From the NCBI RefSeq assembly GCF_003612055.1, contig NZ_RAWB01000017.1, forward strand, positions 1-39,818: a DNA stretch of 39,818 nt, in the 5' to 3' direction. Position numbers and translations under genes: made by a program. The notes under the pieces were generated by a model. The model was not told the origin of the DNA, did not search any database, and saw only the letters and a program-made list of their open reading frames with translations. This stretch comes from Corallococcus llansteffanensis (GTDB lineage Bacteria > Myxococcota > Myxococcia > Myxococcales > Myxococcaceae). Below, in pieces: positions 19,102 through 27,346 of the stretch; the stretch's first letter is position 1; each line of letters begins with the position of its first letter.

Positions 19102-20481
19102 ATGGCGCGACTGCTCCTCGTCGACGACGAAAAGATCGCCCGCAGCCTCTACGGCGACTTCCTCACGGCCTCAGGACACATCGTCATCGCCGTTCCCACC
19201 GTGGCGGAGGCGAAGGCGGCCCTCGCCGCGCATCGGTTCGACGCCGTGGTGACAGACCTCATCCTGCCCGGCGGCGACGGCATGGAAGTGCTCCGCCACG
19301 TGCGCGAGCGCTACCCCGGCGTGGAGGTGCTGGTCATCACCGCGCTGGACAAGGTGGCCCCCGCGGTGCGCGCCATCAAGAGCGGCGCGGCGGAGTACCT
19401 GGTCAAGCCCGTGGCGCCGGAGGCCCTGCAGCACGCCCTGCGCCGCGCGCTCACCACCCGCGACCTCATGCGGGAGAACGCGTCGCTGCGCCATCACGTC
19501 GCGCTGCTGGAGGCGGGCCAGCGCATCGCCACCACGCTCGACCGCGAGCGGCTGGCCACGGCCACCGCCGACGCGCTGGAGTCCATGGCCAGCGCCTCCG
19601 CGGTGATGCTGCTGGAGCGGGACCCCAGCAGCGCGGGCTTCCGCTCGCACGGCATGCGGGGCCTGCCGCCGGACCTGCACGACACGCTGGTGCCGGTGCT
19701 CGTGGAGCGGCTGGCCACCCTGCGCGAGCCGCTCCAGCTCGACGGCCTGCAGGTGCCCTGGCCGCGCACCCTCACCTTCCCCGCCGTGGACGGCGACACG
19801 GTGCTGGGCCACGCGGTGCTCTTCCACGACAGCGCGCCCCCGGAGCACCACCCGGAGACGGTGGGCTTCCTCGTGCGCAACTGGGCGCTGGCGCTGCGCA
19901 ACCTGGGCCGCTTCGCCGCCGTGGAGGACCTGGCGTACGTGGACGACCTCACCCGCCTGTTCAACACGCGCTACCTGCAGCTCGTGCTGGACCGCGAGGT
20001 GAACGAGGCCGTGCAGACGCAGCGGCCCTTCTCCCTGCTGTTCCTGGACCTGGACCGCTTCAAGACCATCAACGACACGCACGGGCACTTGGTGGGCTCG
20101 CGCGTGCTGGTGGAGGCCGCGCGCGTGCTCAAGGGCTGCGTGCGCGACCCGGACGTGGTGGCGCGCTTCGGCGGCGACGAGTACGTGGTGCTCCTGCGCG
20201 GCACCGACTCCGGCGGCGCCCTCAAGGTGGCCGAGCGCATCCGCCGCACCATGGAGGCCCACCAGTTCCTGGGCCGCGAGGGGCTGTCGCTCAAGCTCAC
20301 CACCTGCATCGGCGTGGCCAGCTTCCCCGAGCACGCCCAGGACAAGGACCACCTGCTGGACCTGTCCGACCGGGCGATGTACCGGGGCAAGCGCGGCACC
20401 CGGAATGTCGTCTACATGGCGGCGCAGGACCTGGAAGCCACCCCGGCCGAGCGCCGCCAGGGCCCACCGCCCCAGGGTTGA
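19102..20481 (+). CDS. Response regulator diguanylate cyclase (REC-GAF-like-GGDEF)
   Basis: A 459-residue PleD-like regulator predicted to make cyclic di-GMP. The receiver (residues 1-120) has the acidic pair VDDE and the phospho-acceptor Asp52 in VVTDLILPG. The middle region (about 130-290) is GAF-like. The C-terminal domain carries the active-site GGDEY, an accepted variant of GGDEF. RDPD sits exactly five residues before it, so the product-inhibition I-site (RxxD) is intact. It starts with ATG at 19102 and is divergent from the CheW-like gene. Its location beside romR and encC is conserved in M. xanthus as I recall. An active, feedback-controlled enzyme is expected. Confidence 0.92.
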   Translation: MARLLLVDDEKIARSLYGDFLTASGHIVIAVPTVAEAKAALAAHRFDAVVTDLILPGGDGMEVLRHVRERYPGVEVLVITALDKVAPAVRAIKSGAAEYLVKPVAPEALQHALRRALTTRDLMRENASLRHHVALLEAGQRIATTLDRERLATATADALESMASASAVMLLERDPSSAGFRSHGMRGLPPDLHDTLVPVLVERLATLREPLQLDGLQVPWPRTLTFPAVDGDTVLGHAVLFHDSAPPEHHPETVGFLVRNWALALRNLGRFAAVEDLAYVDDLTRLFNTRYLQLVLDREVNEAVQTQRPFSLLFLDLDRFKTINDTHGHLVGSRVLVEAARVLKGCVRDPDVVARFGGDEYVVLLRGTDSGGALKVAERIRRTMEAHQFLGREGLSLKLTTCIGVASFPEHAQDKDHLLDLSDRAMYRGKRGTRNVVYMAAQDLEATPAERRQGPPPQG

Positions 20482-20485
20482 AACG

Positions 20486-20511
20486 GCCCCCGGGGCACGA
20501 GGCTCCGGGGC
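20486..20511. terminator. Hairpin between convergent GGDEF and encC genes
   Basis: GCCCC(C)GG near 20486-20493 pairs with CCGGGGC at 20505-20511, with one bulge and an 11-nt loop. It lies in the 56-base gap between the two stop codons and could act on both strands. Confidence 0.4.
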
Positions 20512-20537
20512 GCCCAGGCTCCCCCAGGCTTCGGGGA

Positions 20538-20927
20538 CTACTTGCGCAGGCTGCCCACGGTGAGGCGCTTGGGCAGCTCCGGATCCACGGCGGCGGTGCC
20601 CCCGCCCTCGCCCACCGCCTCCACATCCTCGTGGGACGCGCCGGACGTGATGAGGCGGTACTTCTGCGACGCCTCCCGGTCGTGCTGGGCCTGCTCGGGA
20701 TCCAACCGGGCGATGAGCTGCCAGAAGAGGGCCGCGTGCTCGCGCTCTTCGTCCATGACGTGGCGCAGGATGGCCTTGGCGTCCTCGTTGTCCGTCGCGT
20801 CCAGGTGCGCGGCGTAGAGGTTGATGGCGTCCAGTTCCGCCTCGATGTTGAGCCGGATGGAGCGGGCGAGCTCGGAGTCCGTCAGCTTCCGGGGCACCAG
20901 CGAGTGGAACGGGTTCGTCTGCGGCAT
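20538..20927 (-). CDS. encC: Encapsulin cargo ferritin-like protein EncC
   Basis: A 129-residue ferritin-like protein of the encapsulated-ferritin family. The helix pair carries the ferroxidase ligands: Glu29 and Glu31 in NIEAELDAINLY, and DEEREH with Glu61 and His64. The low-complexity linker ends in LTVGSLRK, the C-terminal targeting peptide that docks cargo inside myxobacterial encapsulin shells. Such cargo oxidises ferrous iron for storage inside the shell. The shell gene encA is not in this window, as in M. xanthus where encC is unlinked to encAB (from memory). The ATG at 20927 has AGAGG six bases upstream; an in-frame start at 20957 is less likely. Confidence 0.93.
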   Translation of the reverse strand: MPQTNPFHSLVPRKLTDSELARSIRLNIEAELDAINLYAAHLDATDNEDAKAILRHVMDEEREHAALFWQLIARLDPEQAQHDREASQKYRLITSGASHEDVEAVGEGGGTAAVDPELPKRLTVGSLRK

Positions 20928-21085
20928 GCGGACCTCTGCGACAGGGGGACCAGCCACCGGGCGTGCGGATGTTCCCGACCCGGATTGAAGGCGCCGCGAG
21001 CATCCGTTCGCCGGGCGGCCGGGTCAACCGATTCCCGCCGGGGGTGCGTTGCACGTGGACACCCGCCTCCGTCATGCTCCCCGGC

Positions 21086-22603
21086 ATGGAGACCCCCTCG
21101 CCGCTTGCTCAACTGCTCCAGGCCCTGGAAGCAGGAGACCTGCCTGCGGCCAGACTCGCGGCGGTGGCCCTGCAGCGCGCCAACGCCCATACCCACCAGG
21201 TCGCCGCCGAGGTCCTCCATGAACTGCGCCAGCCCCTGTTGGGCGCCAAGGCCTACGCCCAGCTGCTGGCCGAGGAGGGAGGCTCCAGAGGCCCCCTGAA
21301 GCTGCTGCTCGCGCAGGTGGAGCGGATGGAGCAGATCGTCTCCGACTTCATCCGCCTGGCCAGCGAGCGGCCGGCCCCGCAGCAGCGCCAGTCCCTGGCG
21401 GCCCCCATCTGGGCGGCGGCGAAGGTGTTCAGCGTCAACCCGGACTCCGCGCGCATCTCCCTGGAGGTGGACGCGCCCGAGGACCTCACCATCCAGGGCA
21501 ACGCGCGGCTCATCGAGCAGCTCACGCTCAACCTGCTCAACAACGCGCGCGACGCCATGGCCGGCCGGGGCCGCGTGAAGGTGACGCTCGCGCGCGAGGG
21601 CGCCTCGGTGGCCCTGTACGTGTCGGACTGGGGCCCGGGCATCCCGGCGGAGTTGCGCGAGCGCATCTTCGAGCCCTACGTCACCGCCAACAAGCGCGGC
21701 ACCGGCCTGGGCCTCGCCGTCTGTCGGCGCATCGCGCAGGAGCACCATGCGCAGATTTCGCTCGTGTCCCCGACGGTGCTGCGCGAGGTGCCGCTCCCGG
21801 CCACGGTGTTCCGCGTGCTCTTTCCTCCCACGGACGCGCCCCTGCCGCAGCGCAAGCGCCTGCTGGTGGTGGACGACGAGGCCATCATCCGGACGGTCTT
21901 CAAGGACCTGATGGACAAGGAGTGCGAGGTCATTGAAGCGGCCACCGGCGAGGCCGCGCTGGAGCTGCTGCGCTCCACCCCGGTGGACCTCATCGTCACC
22001 GACAAGAACCTGCCGGGCCTGTCCGGCCTGGAGCTGGCCCAGCACGCGCGGCGGCTCGACCCCGCCTCGCGCGTCATCCTGATGACGGGCTACCCGTCGC
22101 TGGTGACGACGCAGCAGGCGCTGCAGCTGGGCGTGGTGGACTACCTGCTCAAGCCCTTCGACGACATCCGCCAGGTGCGCACGCTGCTGCGCCAGGGGCT
22201 GAACGCGCCCCCGGCCGCGCCCGCGACCACCGCGAGCCCCACGGCCCGCCGGGTGGACGTGCTGGAGGACAACCCGGCCACCGCGCGGCAGATTTCAGAG
22301 GCGCTCACCCTCCTGGGGCTGGAGGCGCGCATCCTCTCCGGCGCGGAGGTGGCGGCGCTGGAGCCACCCGTGGGCGTGGTGGTGTCGTGGGACTTCGCGC
22401 CGGCCTACGGGAAGAAGGCGCTGGAGCTGGCGCGGGCCCTCGGCCAGGGGGCGCCCTTCGTCGTCCTCGCCGAGCACCTCACCATGGAGACGGCGCTCGC
22501 GAGCCTGCGCGCCGGGGCCGCCGCGTGCCTGCCCAAGCTCATCTCCGACGCCACGGCGCTCAGCCGCGAGTTGGGGCTCGCCTTCAAGAAGCCCCTGCCC
22601 TGA
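21086..22603 (+). CDS. Hybrid histidine kinase with one intact and one degenerate receiver
   Basis: A cytoplasmic 505-residue protein. The dimerisation/phosphoacceptor helix has EVLHELRQPLLG (His45). The ATPase domain shows NLLNNARDAM (N box), DWGPGIP (G1) and GTGLGLAVC (G2). A receiver follows from about residue 257, with VVDDE, Asp in IVTDKNLPG near 303, and KPFDD. A second receiver-like domain (about 390-505) lacks the acidic pair and phospho-acceptor (VLEDN, SWDFAPAYG) and is probably pseudo-receiver. There is no transmembrane or sensory domain, so input must come from a partner. The open frame extends upstream to 20963, but the ATG at 21086 follows a non-coding-like stretch. Confidence 0.9.
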   Translation: METPSPLAQLLQALEAGDLPAARLAAVALQRANAHTHQVAAEVLHELRQPLLGAKAYAQLLAEEGGSRGPLKLLLAQVERMEQIVSDFIRLASERPAPQQRQSLAAPIWAAAKVFSVNPDSARISLEVDAPEDLTIQGNARLIEQLTLNLLNNARDAMAGRGRVKVTLAREGASVALYVSDWGPGIPAELRERIFEPYVTANKRGTGLGLAVCRRIAQEHHAQISLVSPTVLREVPLPATVFRVLFPPTDAPLPQRKRLLVVDDEAIIRTVFKDLMDKECEVIEAATGEAALELLRSTPVDLIVTDKNLPGLSGLELAQHARRLDPASRVILMTGYPSLVTTQQALQLGVVDYLLKPFDDIRQVRTLLRQGLNAPPAAPATTASPTARRVDVLEDNPATARQISEALTLLGLEARILSGAEVAALEPPVGVVVSWDFAPAYGKKALELARALGQGAPFVVLAEHLTMETALASLRAGAAACLPKLISDATALSRELGLAFKKPLP

Positions 22604-22672
22604 AAAAGGGTCCGGCCCCGGGCACCCCGCGACAGGCGCGAGGTCCACCGGAGCCGGAAGTTCCACGGGTGA

Positions 22673-22689
22673 CAGGCCTTGGGGGCCTG
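22673..22689. terminator. Hairpin between convergent kinase and groEL genes
   Basis: CAGGCC (22673-22678) pairs with GGCCTG (22684-22689) around TTGGG. It sits in the 117-base gap between the two stop codons and is suited to ending both transcripts. Confidence 0.45.
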
Positions 22690-22720
22690 CCTCCCGTCAG
22701 GAGCTACGGAGCCGTGGGGC

Positions 22721-24415
<1,695 letters not shown>

Positions 24416-24442
24416 TTAGCACTCGGCCATGTCGAGCGCCAA
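24416..24442 (-). promoter_or_regulatory. CIRCE-like HrcA operator upstream of groEL
   Basis: TTAGCACTC, nine bases, GAGCGCCAA. The left arm is the perfect CIRCE half-site; the right arm matches GAGTGCTAA at seven of nine positions. It starts 49 bases before the groEL ATG and overlaps the -10 element, so HrcA binding would repress transcription and release it on heat shock. Confidence 0.8.
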
Positions 24443-24468
24443 CATAAGGGTCGCATCGACGATGTCAA
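24441..24468 (-). promoter_or_regulatory. Sigma-70-type promoter of groEL
   Basis: On the minus strand a perfect TTGACA (24463-24468) is followed after 16 bases by TATGTT (24441-24446), which shares two bases with the CIRCE-like element. Its position relative to groEL and the operator makes it the likely heat-shock-inducible promoter. Confidence 0.7.
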
Positions 24469-24545
24469 CGGAAAGGGGCAAACGTGTGGCCCCGCGGACG
24501 CCTTCCAGCCCGCCCGGACGGGGGGCCCAAGCGACCTTGCGGGCG

Positions 24546-24902
24546 CTACTCGGCGAAGCGCACGAGGTTGAGCAACTGCCCCATGTCCAGGGGCTTCTGG
24601 AGGGTGATGGCCACACCCTTGCGCAGGCCCCGGTCGGAGATGGTGTCGTCGTTGCTGGCCGTCATCATCAGGACGGAGATGGACTGGAAGCGCGGGTCCG
24701 CCTTCAGCATCTCCGTGAAGTGGATGCCGTCCAGGTGGGGCATCAGGTAGTCGGTGATGACCAGCCCCACGGGGTGCCGCTCCATGATGTCCAGCGCCTG
24801 CAGGGCGTCCGACGCCGAGAACACGGTGTAGCCATGCATCTCCAGGTAGCGAGAGAGCATGGTGCACAGCTCGTAATCGTCGTCTACGACCAGGATGTTC
24901 AC
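24546..24902 (-). CDS. Single-domain response regulator
   Basis: A stand-alone receiver of 118 residues. It has the acidic pocket VVDDDY at residues 5-10, Asp51 in VITDYLMPHLDG, and the conserved Lys near the C-terminus (LQKPLDM). There is no output domain, so it is a CheY-like phosphorelay or protein-interaction module. The GTG at 24902 starts exactly at the first beta strand; the frame is open to 24968 but adds nothing domain-like. There is no clear ribosome site. It lies upstream of the groEL promoter region on the same strand, separated by 178 bases. Confidence 0.88.
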   Translation of the reverse strand: MNILVVDDDYELCTMLSRYLEMHGYTVFSASDALQALDIMERHPVGLVITDYLMPHLDGIHFTEMLKADPRFQSISVLMMTASNDDTISDRGLRKGVAITLQKPLDMGQLLNLVRFAE

Positions 24903-24989
24903 GGGGACTTGGGCGAAACGGGGCGCTGGAAGGTAACAGCCACGCCGGTCGTTGACAACGCGAAGCACGGCTTCTTAGCTGCCCGCCGC

Positions 24990-26063
24990 ATGATGAAGCG
25001 CACGGCGAAGCAAGGGGAGGCGCAGGGCGTGGACGCGCGACTGGACCGGGTGGCGGATGCCTTCGAGGCCACCGACTTCGAGGCGGCGCTCGCCGGGGCC
25101 GAGGCGCTCCTCAAGGACGTTCCGGACTCAGCCGAAGCCCTGCACTACCGGGCCGCGGCGCTGGTGGAGGTGGGTCGGCTGGAGGACGCGGGCCGGGCCT
25201 ACGGGGCCGCCCTCAAGGTCGCGCCCGAGGACCTGGAGATCCTCTTCGGCGCGTCCGAATTCCTGGTGTGCCGCACCGGCGAGGATCGCGAGGCGGTGGA
25301 GGAAGGGCTCGAGTGGTGCGCGCGGGGCCGGAAGCTGGCGCAGAAGGCCGACGACGTGGAGCTCGTCTACGAGTTCCTCCTCCTGGAGGGCCTGGGCCTG
25401 AACCAGCTGGGTGAGTGCGAGGACGCGCTCAAGAGCCTGGACGCGGCGCTGGAGCACATGCCGCGCTCGCCGGACGCGCAGCTGGAGCGCGGCATCGCGC
25501 TGTTCGAGTTGTGCCGCTTCCCGCTCGCGCAGGAGTCCTTCGAGCGGGTGTTGAAGGACACGCCGGACGAGGCGTGGGCGCACCACTACCTGGGGCTCAT
25601 CGCGGAGCGGCGGGGCGATGCGCGCGAGGCGAAGAAGCGCTTCGGGCGGGCGCAGGCGATTGCGCCCGAGGAGCTGCCGCCGCCGGTGGCGCTGGAGGAG
25701 GAGGCCTTCGACCGCGCGGTGGAGGACGCGATGCGCGCCCTGCCCGCCCAGGTGAAGCAGTACATGGACAACGTCACGCTGGCGGTGGAGGACCTGCCGT
25801 CGGACGAGGACCTGCTGGGTCAGCAGCCGCCCCTGTCGCCGTGCATCCTGGGCGTGTTCCGGGGCACGCCGGTGGGCGAGCGCAGCGTGACGGACGCGGC
25901 GGATCATTTCCCGGCGTCCATCGTCCTGTACCAGAAGAACCTGGAGCGTTTCGCGCGCACCCGTGAAGAGCTCATCGAACAGATTGGCATCACGGTGATG
26001 CACGAGGTCGGGCACCTGATGGGGCTGGATGAAGACGACCTGTGGGAGCGGGGACTGGATTAG
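24990..26063 (+). CDS. TPR protein with C-terminal zincin-type metallopeptidase domain
   Basis: A cytoplasmic 357-residue protein. The N-terminal two thirds form about five tetratricopeptide-like repeats (for example DSAEALHYRAAALVEVGRLEDAGRAY and DEAWAHHYLGLIAERRGDAREAKKRF). The C-terminal part from about residue 245 is the minimal MMP-like zincin domain (DUF1025 type), ending in TVMHEVGHLMGLDEDDL with the HExxH zinc motif. The substrate is unknown; the TPRs may recruit it. Two adjacent ATGs (24990, 24993) can start translation. Its stop overlaps the stop of the convergent map gene in TTAG. Confidence 0.85.
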   Translation: MMKRTAKQGEAQGVDARLDRVADAFEATDFEAALAGAEALLKDVPDSAEALHYRAAALVEVGRLEDAGRAYGAALKVAPEDLEILFGASEFLVCRTGEDREAVEEGLEWCARGRKLAQKADDVELVYEFLLLEGLGLNQLGECEDALKSLDAALEHMPRSPDAQLERGIALFELCRFPLAQESFERVLKDTPDEAWAHHYLGLIAERRGDAREAKKRFGRAQAIAPEELPPPVALEEEAFDRAVEDAMRALPAQVKQYMDNVTLAVEDLPSDEDLLGQQPPLSPCILGVFRGTPVGERSVTDAADHFPASIVLYQKNLERFARTREELIEQIGITVMHEVGHLMGLDEDDLWERGLD

Positions 26064-26836
26064 CGCCGGGTCAGGACCACCGGGCCGTCGCCGGTGATGG
26101 CCACGGAGTGCTCGACGTGCGCGGAGAGCTTGCGGTCCCGCGTGACGGCCGTCCAACCGTCGTCGAGCACCTCGACGTCCTCGGTGCCGGCGTTGACCAT
26201 GGGTTCGATGGCCAGGACCATGCCGCGCTTGAGCTTCATGCCCTGGCCGGGCGAGCCGTAGTTGGGGACCGACGGCGCCTCGTGCATGGCGTGCCCGATG
26301 CCGTGTCCACTGAAGCTGGTCACCACCGAGAAGCCGTGCTTCTCGACGTGGCTCTGGACGGCATGGCCAATGTCCTCCAGGCGGTTGCCGTGCACGCACT
26401 GCGCGATGGCGCGATCCAGGGAGGCGCGCGTCACTTCAATCAGCTTGCGCGCTTCGTCGCTGATGGCGCCAATGCCAAGGGTGCGCGCCGAGTCCGCGCA
26501 GAAGTTGTCCTTGTAGCAGGCGAAGTCGATCCCGATGATGTCTCCCTCCTTGAGGATGACGTCCTTGCTCGGGATGCCGTGGACCACCACCTCGTTCACG
26601 GAGCTGCAGATGACGCCGGGGTACGGCGGTAGGCCGTGCGGCGCATACCCCAGGAAGGCCGACCTGGCCCCGGCCTTCGTCATCACACCGTTGGCGATCT
26701 CGTTGAGCTCCCAGGTGGACACGCCAGCGCGGCAGGCCTCTTCGACGGCATCCAGGACGTCAGCCACGATCAAGCCGACGCGCCGCATCTTGGCCACTTC
26801 TTCCGCACTCTTCAGGGAGATGGACAGGGTGCTCAT
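26060..26836 (-). CDS. map: Type I methionine aminopeptidase
   Basis: Removes the initiator methionine from nascent proteins. The 258-residue protein has the five metal ligands in context: Asp in IGIDFACY, Asp in FCADSART, His in GHGIGHAMHEAP, Glu in LAIEPMVNAG, and Glu in AHVEHSVAIT. It lacks the N-terminal zinc-finger extension found in some MetAPs. The ATG at 26836 is preferred over a TTG three codons earlier. A short ORF ends 10 bases before this ATG and overlaps the region where a ribosome site (GGAG) lies. Confidence 0.95.
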   Translation of the reverse strand: MSTLSISLKSAEEVAKMRRVGLIVADVLDAVEEACRAGVSTWELNEIANGVMTKAGARSAFLGYAPHGLPPYPGVICSSVNEVVVHGIPSKDVILKEGDIIGIDFACYKDNFCADSARTLGIGAISDEARKLIEVTRASLDRAIAQCVHGNRLEDIGHAVQSHVEKHGFSVVTSFSGHGIGHAMHEAPSVPNYGSPGQGMKLKRGMVLAIEPMVNAGTEDVEVLDDGWTAVTRDRKLSAHVEHSVAITGDGPVVLTRR

Positions 26837-26846
26837 GAGGGCCAAC

Positions 26847-26921
26847 CTACTCCACCAGCGTCGTCACGAGGTCGCCCGCGTCCGTCTCCACGACGATGTC
26901 CAGGTTCACGTGCGACATCAT
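26847..26921 (-). CDS. Possible 24-residue upstream ORF of map
   Basis: ATGATG at 26921-26916 opens a 24-codon frame ending in TAG at 26847, with AAGGGG eight bases upstream. The product would read MMSHVNLDIVVETDAGDL then VTTLVE, acidic and strand-like. It ends 10 bases before map and could be a translated leader that couples or tunes map translation. The length is too short to judge by composition. Confidence 0.3.
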   Translation of the reverse strand: MMSHVNLDIVVETDAGDLVTTLVE

Positions 26922-27012
26922 GTGTCTGTCCCCTTGAGTACCCAACACACCATCCGAGGAAGCAGCAGTCGGCGGATCATGGGCTGGACGGGCACAGCGC
27001 TCCCCTGGCCTG

Positions 27013-27327
27013 ATGTCCGCCATGCAAGCATGGATGAAGCTGGGGCTGAGCGTGGTGGCGGTGCTGGGGTTCGGGGCGTGCACGGGGGGCGGCGACGACA
27101 TCGAGCCCCCGGTGTCGTGTCCGCAGGTGGCGGTGTTCGCGCGCTCGTCGACGGGGACGTGCCAGAGCTACCCGACGGCGTGTGACGTACCAGAGGGGTA
27201 CATCGCGTGTTGTGGTGGACTCTTCGGGGGCTGCGCGTCGGACGTGTCGGGGACGAAATGCGTGGATGATCCGTCCGACACGTGCAACCCGGGCGCGGGC
27301 GCGGACTGCCCGGGCATCTGCCAGTAG
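27013..27327 (+). CDS. Small Cys-rich lipoprotein
   Basis: An exported 104-residue protein. A short hydrophobic signal (LGLSVVAVLGFGAC) ends in a lipobox whose cysteine is residue 23 from the ATG at 27013 (or 17 from the ATG at 27031). The mature part has ten further cysteines in a compact pattern (SCP, GTC, TAC, ACC, GGC, TKC, DTC, DC, IC), consistent with five disulfides in an extracellular mini-protein. There is no recognised domain. Family-specific function is unknown; such small lipoproteins are abundant in myxobacteria. It is convergent with the DUF3857 gene (20-base gap). Confidence 0.75.
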   Translation: MSAMQAWMKLGLSVVAVLGFGACTGGGDDIEPPVSCPQVAVFARSSTGTCQSYPTACDVPEGYIACCGGLFGGCASDVSGTKCVDDPSDTCNPGAGADCPGICQ

Positions 27328-27346
27328 GCCCGCGGGACTGAGCGGA

